Below are positions 8,230 through 16,041 of a stretch of DNA of 64,000 nt, in pieces (the stretch's first letter is position 1; each line of letters opens with the position of its first letter). The DNA is from Hymenobacter sediminicola (GTDB taxonomy: Bacteria > Bacteroidota > Bacteroidia > Cytophagales > Hymenobacteraceae), in the NCBI RefSeq assembly GCF_014250515.1, contig NZ_CP060202.1, positions 178,501 through 242,500 on the forward strand, given 5' to 3'. The notes beneath the pieces are model-generated. The model saw nothing but the letters and a program-made list of their open reading frames with translations, ran no database searches and had not been told where the DNA came from. The translations under genes and the position numbers were made by a program.

Positions 8230-8817
8230 CTAGTCGATGCTGGAAAGCAGCAGTGTGGTATCGTCGGCCGGCGGGGCTGCTAGGGTGGCTACAATGGTGG
8301 CGGGGGCCAGATAGTCGCCGGGGGCAACCGTGCGGGTCGCCACAATGCCATCCTGAGGAGCCGTCACGAACAGAAAGCTTAGTTGTGCAGGCGCTTCTGC
8401 CAGCTTCTTTTGCGTGCCGGACACTAGGTCTTGCGCGGCGGCCAAGGCGTTGGCTGAAGCGGCCGGACGCTGAGCGGCCAGTACGGTATAGGCCTGCTGC
8501 TGCTGCGCCAGCAGTAGCTGAAGCCGGTGCTGTTCGGCGGTGCGGAGCTTTTCTGTCACTTTTACCAGCACTTGACCTTTGCGCACGCGCTGGCCCGCTG
8601 AAAAGTACACTTCCCATACCCGCCCTGCTATGTTGGCGGGTACGGCTGTGCCGGGAGCGGCAGAAGGTAGTGGTGCTTCAGTAGGCGGCGCGAGGTAAGC
8701 GGTGATGGTAGAAGGAAGGGTGTCCTGGGTGGCTTCGGGCAGGGCACTGCGCAACAAGGCAATGCTTCCGGTGGCTCCCAGCAGAACGACAAATGTCGTC
8801 CTAATGAGCTTTTTCAT
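8230..8817 (-). CDS. HlyD/RND-type periplasmic adaptor-like protein
   Basis: A 195-residue protein with an N-terminal signal/anchor (residues 1-25) and a biotinyl-lipoyl-like hairpin split by a helical segment: AGRVWEVYFSAGQRVRKGQVLVKV (about 67-90), a coiled stretch rich in Gln/Ala (95-135), then VTAPQDGIVATRTVAPGDYLAP (about 150-172). This is the core of membrane-fusion proteins of efflux or secretion systems, but it is short: beta-barrel and membrane-proximal domains are missing and no pump gene adjoins. It is the first gene of an apparent operon with the acyl carrier protein; an Rrf2-type operator lies about 90 bp upstream. Confidence 0.8.
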   Translation of the reverse strand: MKKLIRTTFVVLLGATGSIALLRSALPEATQDTLPSTITAYLAPPTEAPLPSAAPGTAVPANIAGRVWEVYFSAGQRVRKGQVLVKVTEKLRTAEQHRLQLLLAQQQQAYTVLAAQRPAASANALAAAQDLVSGTQKKLAEAPAQLSFLFVTAPQDGIVATRTVAPGDYLAPATIVATLAAPPADDTTLLLSSID

Positions 8818-8905
8818 ATAAGGAGGTAGTCAGCGCAGCCGGACCCTGAGCAGATGCGCGACAAGTGTTTGGGTGTGCACAAGGGTAGTGCCTGAGAAAG
8901 AGTAG

Positions 8906-8926
8906 GTAACTGACTTGGTTACATTT
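8906..8926 (-). promoter_or_regulatory. Putative Rrf2 operator upstream of adaptor-ACP operon
   Basis: GTAACTGACTTGGTTAC is an inverted repeat (GTAAC-7-GTTAC). A nearly identical element lies in the rrf2 promoter at 9411-9431. It is placed between the end of rrf2 and the start of the adaptor gene. Confidence 0.6.
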
Positions 8927-8942
8927 AGCGACGTATAAAAGC

Positions 8943-9401
8943 TTATGCCGCTGCCGTGCCGGGACAGCCACAGTCGGTGGGCAGGCGGGCGGCCAGCTCC
9001 TGCATCACCTGCTCCAGCGACACAGCCGCCAGCGCCTGATGCATGGCTTTTTCGGCGCTGCCCAGCAGGTCTTCGAGTGTATGCTGCATCACGCGGCCCA
9101 GGTCGCAGTGCGAGTTGGGGTTGGTGCTGCCCACCGCAAACAGGTCGGGTTCCTGCTCCCGCATTGCCTTGAACACATCCAGCAGCGAAATGCCGACTGC
9201 GGGCCGGGCCAGCAAGGCACCGCCGCCCGCTCCCAGTTGGGTGCGCACAAGGCCGGCACTGCGGAGCGTACCCATCAGGCGGCGCACTACCACCGGATGC
9301 GTGCCCGCACTGCTGGCCAGTACCTCCGACGATACTGGCTGGCCCTCAGCGTGAGCCAGATAGGCGAGAATGTGGGTGGCAACCGCGAAACGGGTGTTCA
9401 T
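8943..9401 (-). CDS. Rrf2-family transcriptional regulator
   Basis: A 152-residue winged-helix regulator. Residues 1-60 form the DNA-binding domain (TRFAVATHILAYLAHAEGQPVSSEVLASSAGTHPVVVRRLMGTLRSAGLV), followed by the wing-like GAGGGALLARP of the family. It has one linker Cys (in NSHCDLG) and a C-terminal CGC, not the three-Cys cluster of [2Fe-2S] members such as NsrR or IscR. That suggests thiol-based sensing as in YwnA-like members (inference). The start at 9401 is the family N-terminus. It probably represses itself and the downstream adaptor-ACP operon. Confidence 0.9.
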   Translation of the reverse strand: MNTRFAVATHILAYLAHAEGQPVSSEVLASSAGTHPVVVRRLMGTLRSAGLVRTQLGAGGGALLARPAVGISLLDVFKAMREQEPDLFAVGSTNPNSHCDLGRVMQHTLEDLLGSAEKAMHQALAAVSLEQVMQELAARLPTDCGCPGTAAA

Positions 9402-9410
9402 GAAATAAGT

Positions 9411-9434
9411 GTAACTGATTCGGTTGCAAATGTA
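9411..9434 (-). promoter_or_regulatory. rrf2 promoter with overlapping operator
   Basis: On the minus strand TACATTTG (9434-9427) fits the TAnnTTTG -7 box. Immediately downstream, and over the expected start point, lies GTAACTGATTCGGTTGC (plus-strand reading 9411-9427), the second copy of the inverted-repeat operator. The arrangement suits autorepression. Confidence 0.6.
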
Positions 9435-9587
9435 CGCATTTAAAAGAGGGTGGACAATTTTCTGGAGCAAGTAAGCAAGTAGCCTGGCCGCAGCGTATTC
9501 GGGCAGACGTCTGCCTGTCCGAATTACTTTATAGTAGCTCGCCTAATTTTCGGCAGCTACCAGACAGGTCGATTCCCGGATGTGGAA

Positions 9588-10442
9588 TTAGTCCTTCCAG
9601 ACCCCAAACTTTCCTGCCTGATAATCTTGGTATGCCTGCCGGATTTCTGCCTCCGTGTTCATCACGAAAGGCCCGTGGGCAATAATAGGCTCCTGAAATG
9701 GCGCGGCGTGGCCCAGTAGCAGCACGGCATCTGCAAGGGCTTCTACTTGCAGTTCCTCACCATCATAGTTGAACTCCACCAACTGGCGCGCTTCGGTTTC
9801 CTGCCCATTCACGCGCAGCTTCCCCCGGATGGTGTAAAAGAAAACCGTCCGCTCGGCCGGAATACGAAGTTGCAGCTTGCCACCCGCCTCAAAATTGATG
9901 GTAGCCAGTTGCACATCGGCCAGGGGCTGCACCGCCCCAGCCGTGCCGGCCCATTCGCCCGATACGGCATGCACTGTCACGCGGCCCTCATCGAGCGAAA
10001 TGGCTGGAATTTCGGACTCCTGCAGGCCCACATAGCGCGGCGCTGTCATCTTGTCTTTGGCTGGCAGGTTCACCCAGAGCTGCAAAATCTCCAGCGGCCC
10101 ACCCGTGCGCTTGAACTCGTCGGAGGATATTTCAGAGTGAATTAGGCCGCTGCCGGCAGTCATCCACTGAATGCCGCCCGGCCCGATAACGTTCTGGTGC
10201 CCGCCCGAATCCTGGTGCATAATGTCGCCGTCCAGAATAAAGGTCACGGTTTCGAAGCCGCGGTGCGGATGAGGGCCGAAGGGTAGGCCACGGTTGGGGG
10301 CCGGATATACCTGCGGGCCATGGTGGTTCAGAAACAGAAACGGGTCGAGGTGCTCAACTGCACGTGTAGGCAGGGCGCGATACGTAACCAGGTCGTTGAT
10401 GGGGGCGCTGATGGCGCGGTGCTGCTGCTTGATGGTGCGCAT
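9588..10442 (-). CDS. Pirin family protein
   Basis: A 284-residue bicupin. The N-terminal cupin has the metal-binding and signature segments PHPHRGFETVTFILDGDIMHQDS and GGIQWMTAGSGLIHSE; the C-terminal cupin is AERTVFFYTIRGKLRVNG and ends in HGPFVMNT, as pirins do. Bacterial pirins include quercetinases and regulators of oxidative metabolism; the function here is not determinable. The start at 10442 (MRTIKQQHRAI) is standard. It is divergent from the old-yellow-enzyme gene, with about 210 bp between them. Confidence 0.94.
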   Translation of the reverse strand: MRTIKQQHRAISAPINDLVTYRALPTRAVEHLDPFLFLNHHGPQVYPAPNRGLPFGPHPHRGFETVTFILDGDIMHQDSGGHQNVIGPGGIQWMTAGSGLIHSEISSDEFKRTGGPLEILQLWVNLPAKDKMTAPRYVGLQESEIPAISLDEGRVTVHAVSGEWAGTAGAVQPLADVQLATINFEAGGKLQLRIPAERTVFFYTIRGKLRVNGQETEARQLVEFNYDGEELQVEALADAVLLLGHAAPFQEPIIAHGPFVMNTEAEIRQAYQDYQAGKFGVWKD

Positions 10443-10653
10443 AACGCGGAACTTGAAGAAAGAGGAAAGATCCTGCAGACAAGTACCCAAAACGCGGCTA
10501 CATGTTTGGTCTGTGGGCCGGTTTTATAGAGCCCACTATTCCGCCGCTGCTACTGCGGTTTTCTGGAAAGCCGATTACCCGGCTACGATGGCGCCCCGAA
10601 ACCCCCAGCCCGCCCCAGGAGTTATTCGCTTCTGTATCGAACCACTTCTTTGT

Positions 10654-11721
10654 ATGTCACAGCTATTTTCGCCGCTTACACTGCGCGGCCTTACACTGCG
10701 CAACCGGATTGCCATTTCGCCGATGTGTATGTACAGCGCCCAGGATGGCTTCGCCAACGACTGGCATCTGGTGCATCTGGGTAGCCGGGCGGTAGGGGGC
10801 GCTGGCCTCATTATCCAGGAAGCTACGGCAGTAGCCCCGGAGGGCCGCATCACCCCCGACGACCTTGGTATCTGGAAACAGGAGCACGTGCCATTTCTGC
10901 GTCGTATCACTGATTTTATCAAGGCACAAGGTGCCGTAGCCGGCATTCAGCTGGCCCACGCCGGCCGCAAAGCCAGCCATACCAGCCCCTGGAAAGGCAA
11001 CGAGGTGGTCCCCGCCGAAGCTGGCGGCTGGACTACGGTGGCGCCCAGTGCTACGCCTTTCACTCCGGAGGAACCTGCGCCGCATGCCCTGAACCTGGAG
11101 GAAATCCGGCAGGTAGTAGTAGATTTTCGGGCGGCTACGCTGCGGGCGCTGGAAGCAGGCTATGAAGTAATAGAACTGCATGCGGCCCACGGCTACCTGC
11201 TCCACGAGTTCTTTTCCCCGCTGAGCAACCACCGCACCGACGCGTATGGCGGCACCTTCGAAAACCGGATTCGGCTGCTGCTGGAAGTAGTAGAAGCCAC
11301 CCGCGCCGTGCTACCCGCGCAGTTGCCGCTGCTGGTGCGCGTGTCGGCTACCGACTGGGTGGAAGGCGGCTGGACGCCTGCAGACACGGTAGCACTAGCC
11401 TCTATTCTGAAGGACAAAGGTGTAGATCTGTTAGACTGCTCTACGGGCGGCAATGTGGCCGTAGCGCCCATTCCCGTTGGGCCGGGCTACCAAGTGCAGT
11501 TTGCCGAGCAGGTTCGGCGCGAAACCGGGCTGCCAACCGGCGCCGTGGGCCTTATTACCAGCGCGCAGCAGGCGGAGGTCATCATTTCTTCCGGCCAAGC
11601 CGACTTGGTGCTGCTGGCGCGTGAAGCGCTGCGCGACCCGTATTTTCCGCTCCATGCGGCCCACGAGCTGGGAGCTTCCATCACCTGGCCCGACCAGTAT
11701 CTGCGGGCCCGCCCCCGCTAG
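10654..11721 (+). CDS. NADH:flavin oxidoreductase, YqjM-like old yellow enzyme
   Basis: A 355-residue FMN-dependent ene-reductase with a TIM barrel. Features of the YqjM class are PMCMYSAQDG with the flavin-modulating Cys near residue 24, GIQLAHAGRKAS, the HAAHGYLLHEFFSP substrate loop with the active-site His pair, YGGTFENR, and PVGPGYQV followed by GLITSAQQAE. It likely reduces electrophilic alkenes (enones, nitro compounds) using NAD(P)H. The start at 10654 gives the canonical SQLFSPLTLRGL N-terminus. A second, different OYE is at 35972-37105. Confidence 0.94.
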   Translation: MSQLFSPLTLRGLTLRNRIAISPMCMYSAQDGFANDWHLVHLGSRAVGGAGLIIQEATAVAPEGRITPDDLGIWKQEHVPFLRRITDFIKAQGAVAGIQLAHAGRKASHTSPWKGNEVVPAEAGGWTTVAPSATPFTPEEPAPHALNLEEIRQVVVDFRAATLRALEAGYEVIELHAAHGYLLHEFFSPLSNHRTDAYGGTFENRIRLLLEVVEATRAVLPAQLPLLVRVSATDWVEGGWTPADTVALASILKDKGVDLLDCSTGGNVAVAPIPVGPGYQVQFAEQVRRETGLPTGAVGLITSAQQAEVIISSGQADLVLLAREALRDPYFPLHAAHELGASITWPDQYLRARPR

Positions 11722-11846
11722 CAACGTTGAGGGCTAGACTTACTGAGAATTCGTTCTAAGAAAGGAGCAATGCGTGAGGGAATGCTTCGCAGAGGCCGTT
11801 CTATGCGTCGCCTGTATACAGATTCCAGTAAAAATTATCGGGTACC

Positions 11847-11879
11847 AAAAAGGCTCTGGCGTCACGCTAGAGCCTTTTT
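11847..11879 (+). terminator. Rho-independent terminator
   Basis: AAAAAGGCTCT (11847-11857) and AGAGCCTTTTT (11869-11879). It insulates the oxidoreductase gene from the BlaI-type operon. Confidence 0.75.
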
Positions 11880-11922
11880 GATTTTAGCTGAAAATTATTT
11901 TAAAGGATTGTATATCAGTTAT

Positions 11923-11956
11923 TACGAAATATTCGTAGAATTACGAAAGAATCGTA
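11923..11956 (+). promoter_or_regulatory. BlaI/MecI-type operator pair
   Basis: Two dyads of the same form, TACGAaatatTCGTA (11923-11937) and TACGAaagaaTCGTA (11942-11956), 19 bp apart, directly before the blaI-like ATG at 11965. Spacing near two helical turns suits two repressor dimers on one face. Confidence 0.7.
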
Positions 11957-11964
11957 GATTAATT

Positions 11965-12333
11965 ATGGAACGATTAACGCAATCTGAAGAAGAAGCCATG
12001 CGTGGCTTTTGGGAGTTGGGCGGCGGCTTCATCAAAGACGTGCTGGAACTGCTGCCTGAACCCCGGCCTCCCTACACGACGTTGGCTTCCACAGTTCGCA
12101 ATCTGGAACGCAAAGGCTATGTGAGCAGCCGCAAGCTCGGCAACACCTACCGTTTTGTTCCGGTAGTGACGGCAGAGGAATACCGGCGGCGGTTTCTGGG
12201 CACTTTCGTCGGCGACTATTTCCGCAATTCCTACAAAGAGCTGGTTTCGTTCTTTGCGCAGGAGCAGAAAATCAGCCCCGAGGAGCTACAGGACATCATC
12301 GACATGATCGAAAACCGTAAGTCCCGGCCATGA
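11965..12333 (+). CDS. BlaI/MecI/CopY-family repressor
   Basis: A 122-residue winged-helix repressor: LTQSEEEAMRGFWELGGGFIKDVLELLPEPRPPYTTLASTVRNLERKGYVSSRK is the typical DNA-binding domain, including the recognition helix around TTLASTVRNLERKG. An acidic dimerisation tail follows. In the BlaR1-BlaI scheme the membrane protease inactivates this repressor. The start at 11965 is chosen over an upstream one because the operator pair and promoter occupy the preceding sequence. Its stop overlaps the next start (ATGA at 12330), showing translational coupling. Confidence 0.93.
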   Translation: MERLTQSEEEAMRGFWELGGGFIKDVLELLPEPRPPYTTLASTVRNLERKGYVSSRKLGNTYRFVPVVTAEEYRRRFLGTFVGDYFRNSYKELVSFFAQEQKISPEELQDIIDMIENRKSRP

Positions 12334-13655
12334 CTCCACTGCTGCTGTATCTGCTGAAGGCTAACCTGGCACTGCTGGTGTTGCTGGGGCTTTACTACGG
12401 TCTGTTGCGTAGCCTCACCTTTCATTCCCTGAACAGGTTGTATCTACTGTATGCAATGATTTTCGCGGCTATGTGTCCGCTTCTGAAACTGAGCTATTGG
12501 AACGCTACGGCTCTGGCTCAGCCTTGGGCCGTGGTGGTGTACGAAGGGGCCGCTACACCGGTAGCCACGGTGGCCGCAGCGTCGCCGGAGTGGTTGTTAC
12601 AGGCTGTGCCAGTGTTCTATAGCCTAGGAGTGGCGGTGCTGGCCGGGCAGCTGTTGCTACGGCTGGCGGCTCTGTTACGGCTGCGCAACACTTCCGTGCC
12701 CGGTAGCGCCCACGGCATTGCGTACCGGCAACTGGCCGTTGCGGCCAGTCCCTTCACTTTTGGCCCTGATATCTACATCGGAGCAGGGCCCCACACCGCC
12801 GCCGACCTGCACGCTGTGCTGTTGCATGAGCAGGTGCATGCCCGGCAGGCCCACACTCTGGACGTACTGCTGGCGCATCTTCTCAGAACCTTATGTTGGT
12901 TTAATCCGGTGGCATGGCGGCTGCCAGAACTGGTGCAGCGCAACCTGGAGTTTCTGACGGATGCCATGGTGCTGGAATCGGGCCAGCTGCCTCGCAAAGC
13001 ATACCAGTACAGCCTGTTGCGTGTGAGTAGTTTGTTGCCGGGGCCGCCGCTTGCCTCTTCCTTCTCCTTTCTACCCCTTAAACACCGCATTGCTATGATG
13101 AACCAACCGAAGTCTAAGCGCCCTCAAACTTTGCGGTATTTTCTGGCCCTGCCGGTAGCATTTGCGTTGCTGCTGGCCCTGCCGTCTGCTGTGCCGGTCA
13201 GTACTTCGGCGGCCAAAGCCGCTCCGGCGGCCCCGCTGGGGTTGCCCACCAATGCCGTATTCTATCTGGACGGAAAACAGGTGCCCTTGGCCGCCATACA
13301 GCAGCTGGACGCCAAAACCATAGCCGGCGTAGCCGTGCTGAAAGGAGCCGACGCGGCGCGCGTTTTTGCCGGTATTACCCAACCAGTTGTAGTGATTACC
13401 ACGCAGGCAGGAGCCTCTTTGCCGGAAGCGGAGGCGTTGGCTGCCCGCCTGCCTCATGAGCAACAGGTGGACGTGAGTTACCTGTCGGCGGAAGCGCTGG
13501 CGTACATCGTGAAAACCTATCCTGGCCACCGGCTTACCGGCGTGTGGAAAGTAACTACCCAGGGCCAGCCGGTGCGCTACCGCGCCGAAATAGCTAAAGG
13601 CCGCCGGCCACTGTCCGTGCTGTTCGATGAGCAGGGCCACGCACTTACTCAGTAG
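12330..13655 (+). CDS. BlaR1-like M56 membrane metallopeptidase with plug-like C-terminal tail
   Basis: A 441-residue sensor protease. Membrane helices lie at about 1-20, 35-50 and 85-110. The zinc motif HEQVH sits near residue 168 with the downstream NLEFLTDAMVL acidic motif, and a fourth membrane segment at about 270-290 follows KSKRPQTLRYFLALP. The periplasmic tail is not a penicillin-binding sensor domain: it holds DGKQVPLAAIQQLDAKTIAGVAVLKGADAARVF, which resembles the TonB-receptor plug fold repeated in the next gene. It likely releases repression by the partner BlaI-like protein on an unknown envelope cue. Confidence 0.92.
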   Translation: MTPLLLYLLKANLALLVLLGLYYGLLRSLTFHSLNRLYLLYAMIFAAMCPLLKLSYWNATALAQPWAVVVYEGAATPVATVAAASPEWLLQAVPVFYSLGVAVLAGQLLLRLAALLRLRNTSVPGSAHGIAYRQLAVAASPFTFGPDIYIGAGPHTAADLHAVLLHEQVHARQAHTLDVLLAHLLRTLCWFNPVAWRLPELVQRNLEFLTDAMVLESGQLPRKAYQYSLLRVSSLLPGPPLASSFSFLPLKHRIAMMNQPKSKRPQTLRYFLALPVAFALLLALPSAVPVSTSAAKAAPAAPLGLPTNAVFYLDGKQVPLAAIQQLDAKTIAGVAVLKGADAARVFAGITQPVVVITTQAGASLPEAEALAARLPHEQQVDVSYLSAEALAYIVKTYPGHRLTGVWKVTTQGQPVRYRAEIAKGRRPLSVLFDEQGHALTQ

Positions 13656-13717
13656 CCTACGGCCGGAGCCGCGCTTTATCCCACCTTCTGTTTTCTCACT
13701 TTTGATAAAAGACCAGT

Positions 13718-14269
13718 ATGACAACTAATTTCCTTCCTGCAGCCTATGCGCTGCGCCGCCGCTTGATCCTGGCTCCGCTTGCATTAGGGCTGGCCTTAGG
13801 CGCTGCTAGCACTGCCACCGCTCAGACTGCTGCTCCGGCACCAAGCCAGATGGAACTGCCGGAGGCGGCCTACTATATTGATGGACTGCCTGCCACGGCT
13901 GCCGACGCGAAGAAGCTGGAGAGCGAGAAGGGCGCTATTGTCAATATGCACGTGTTGAAGGGCGAGGCAGTGCGAAAATTGCTAGGGGATGGAGCACCTA
14001 CCAGTGCCATTATCATCACTTCCAAGAAAAACAAAGACTCGGCTGCCGTCCAGGCCTTCAACAAGCGTGTGGAAGAAGTGACGCCCACCCAGAAAATGGA
14101 CCTGGCCACCGCCTACATCTTGGTAGATGGGAAAGAAACCACAGAGGCGGAGCTCAAGAAAATCCCGCCGGCGCGCATCAAGGATATGCGCGTTTACAAA
14201 GGGGCTGAAGCCGAGAAGCAGTATGGGGCAAAAGGCCGTAGCGGGGTAGTGGTCGTCACAACCCGGTAA
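13718..14269 (+). CDS. Secreted protein with two plug-like repeats, partner of BlaR1-like protease
   Basis: A 183-residue exported protein; the signal peptide ends near TATAQT (residue ~35). Two copies of the same module follow: YYIDGLPATAADAKKLE...NMHVLKGEAVRKLLGDG...IIITS and YILVDGKETTEAELKKI...DMRVYKGAEAEKQYGAKGRSGVVVVTT. This is the VDG-(A/E)L-(I)-V-KG-A-YG-G-V-ITT pattern of SusC/TonB plug domains. The same module ends the preceding protease, 62 bp upstream, so the two products may interact in the periplasm. The role is unknown. Confidence 0.85.
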   Translation: MTTNFLPAAYALRRRLILAPLALGLALGAASTATAQTAAPAPSQMELPEAAYYIDGLPATAADAKKLESEKGAIVNMHVLKGEAVRKLLGDGAPTSAIIITSKKNKDSAAVQAFNKRVEEVTPTQKMDLATAYILVDGKETTEAELKKIPPARIKDMRVYKGAEAEKQYGAKGRSGVVVVTTR

Positions 14270-14288
14270 ACCATTCTCATTGTTATTT

Positions 14289-14343
14289 ACACAAGCTAAC
14301 AGGGCCAGCCGAACGTGTTTCGACTGGCCCTGTTAGCTTGTGT
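14289..14343. terminator. Long perfect hairpin (20-bp stem)
   Basis: Arms 14289-14308 and 14324-14343 are exact reverse complements, with a 15-nt loop. It ends the BlaI/BlaR1-like operon. Confidence 0.75.
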
Positions 14344-14449
14344 AGGCGGCTACGTGAAGCTGTTATTTTCCGGCTAAAACAGGTCCGGCAAGGGCCCAGC
14401 AACTGTTCAGCTCCGGAGGAGTAGCCGAACACAAGTCTGCTGGCCCGCG

Positions 14450-14457
14450 TACCTTTG
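14450..14457 (+). promoter_or_regulatory. Bacteroidota -7 promoter box TACCTTTG
   Basis: TACCTTTG, TAnnTTTG consensus, 36 bp upstream of the 14494 start; no clear TTG at -33 was found. Confidence 0.45.
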
Positions 14458-14493
14458 CGCATTCGTACCCTGACCGATTTGGTCGTTTTGCGC

Positions 14494-14910
14494 ATGACGC
14501 CATCCACTCAGCTTGACTTTCTGGACCTGAGCCACCGTCCGGATCTTGGGATTGTAGCCGCCCGCTGGACCCGCCCCACCGCCTCGCACGAGTTGCGCGC
14601 CGGCTACCACGAAATGCTTCGATACGCCACCTCCTGTGACAGCTGTACGCGCTGGCTAATTGACTCGCGCCGCCGGGTCCAGGTAGATTTGCGGGATGTT
14701 CACTGGCTGACTGAGGAGTTCTACCCGACGCTACGCCGCCACCTGAATGCCCACGTGTACGTGGCTTTCCTGATTGCCCCGTACCAAGCCGGGCATGTGC
14801 ACGACGACTCCCTACCGGCTCTGCCATACACACACGGCGACTATTGCTCGCTCAACCAGTTCGTAGACGAAGGAGAAGCAGTCCGCTGGCTGGTGTCGAG
14901 GCAAGCATAG
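14494..14910 (+). CDS. Paralogous family member 2, unknown function
   Basis: A 138-residue soluble protein clearly related to 6807-7235. Matching blocks are ARWTRPTASHELRAGYHEML, CTRWLIDSRRR, HWLTEEFYPTLRRHL, VAFLIAP and FVDEGEAVRWL. The ATG at 14494 aligns with the start of member 1; the promoter-like box at 14450 argues against a longer protein. Proline-free helices alternate with strands. There are no catalytic motifs. Confidence 0.78.
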   Translation: MTPSTQLDFLDLSHRPDLGIVAARWTRPTASHELRAGYHEMLRYATSCDSCTRWLIDSRRRVQVDLRDVHWLTEEFYPTLRRHLNAHVYVAFLIAPYQAGHVHDDSLPALPYTHGDYCSLNQFVDEGEAVRWLVSRQA

Positions 14911-15131
14911 CACTGTGAGTGCATAGGCAAACAAGCTGCTTCTGTAGAGGTGAGTTATATTAGAATTGTTTAAAAATACACTAATCCTCAAAAGGATTGG
15001 ATATTATATATAAAAAGGAATTTTGGCCTGGTAATGGATAATATTATGCGTATTTAGTACGTGTAACGTAGGTAACTTGCGCAGATGGACTGGCGCTTTG
15101 TGCCTTCATTGTCTCCTTTTTCCTCCTTCTT

Positions 15132-15437
15132 ATGACCAGAATAATACTATTGCTCATGTGCGTGCTGATGGCATTGCTGGAGCCGGAGACAGCACATGCT
15201 ACTCCTAATACAGAAACCACCGCTTTGGCAGGTGCTACGGAAAGCGAGGCTATTCCCCGGCCCAACTACAAGCGCTACAAAGGCAACAGCCGCACCAAAA
15301 AGCACAAGATGGGTTTCTTCCGTAAGCGGGCGGCTCGGCGCAAGGCCATGCGCAAGCGCCGGCAGAAGGTTACGGCGCCCAAAGGAGTAATCAGGGTAGA
15401 TAAGCCTACTGGCACCATGCCGAAACCGGCCAACTAA
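15132..15437 (+). CDS. Small secreted, very basic protein
   Basis: A 101-residue exported protein with a signal peptide (residues 1-23, ending ETAHA). The mature part is rich in Lys/Arg (YKRYKGNSRTKKHKMGFFRKRAARRKAMRKRR). No family was recognised; a cell-surface or polyanion-binding role is possible but not shown. A hairpin terminator follows. Confidence 0.65.
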   Translation: MTRIILLLMCVLMALLEPETAHATPNTETTALAGATESEAIPRPNYKRYKGNSRTKKHKMGFFRKRAARRKAMRKRRQKVTAPKGVIRVDKPTGTMPKPAN

Positions 15438-15465
15438 CCCCCGGCAATACTGCACACACCAGTAG

Positions 15466-15499
15466 CCGCCGCACTTCTCCAGCCGGGAAAGTGCGGCGG
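15466..15499 (+). terminator. Hairpin terminator
   Basis: CCGCCGCACTT (15466-15476) and AAGTGCGGCGG (15489-15499), followed by TTT. Confidence 0.65.
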
Positions 15500-15623
15500 T
15501 TTGCGTTGAAGACTATAGCAGCGCACCGCACGCAGCAAGTACCAAGGCAGAGGCGGCTGCGCAACTAGTTGGCCACACACCACAAGTGCTCCGTATACCT
15601 ACTGTATCCTAGCCCTTACTTCT

Positions 15624-15962
15624 ATGAACTTCCGCCTCCTTACCACCACGCTGCTATTGGCTCTGCTGGCCGGCAGCGCCGCTACAGCCCAGAACCGGGC
15701 GCCCTCAGCCCCCACGCAGCGCAAGCTGGGAGCCGTGAAGGTACCGCCCCCCAATACGCCAATGCCGGCTCCATCTACTGCTTCCGGCACTACCAGCACA
15801 TCGGCAGGGCAGGGGGGCAAGTACATTGCGCCGGGCCTCACAGGAGAGCCCGCCCGCCAGGCAACGGCCGACAATGACCGGCTGTTGCGTCAGCCGGTGC
15901 CCGCCCCGCCGCTGGCTGCCCCGGCTGCTGCTCCGGCCGCAGCACCCAAAAAAACACAGTAG
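15624..15962 (+). CDS. Small secreted Pro/Ala-rich protein
   Basis: A 112-residue exported protein; the signal peptide ends at ATAQ (about residue 22). The rest is low-complexity Pro/Ala/Thr-rich sequence without a recognisable domain. It is followed at once by a 22-bp perfect hairpin shared with the convergent TPM gene. Confidence 0.65.
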   Translation: MNFRLLTTTLLLALLAGSAATAQNRAPSAPTQRKLGAVKVPPPNTPMPAPSTASGTTSTSAGQGGKYIAPGLTGEPARQATADNDRLLRQPVPAPPLAAPAAAPAAAPKKTQ

Positions 15963-15975
15963 CACCGTTCCTGCC

Positions 15976-16025
15976 CCACGCAAAAGCGCCCCGGCCATAT
16001 CTATGGCCGGGGCGCTTTTGCGTGG
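15976..16025. terminator. Long perfect bidirectional hairpin (22-bp stem)
   Basis: Arms 15976-15997 and 16004-16025 are exact reverse complements with a 6-nt loop, between convergent genes. Confidence 0.78.
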
Positions 16026-16041
16026 AGTAGCCGCAGGTAGT

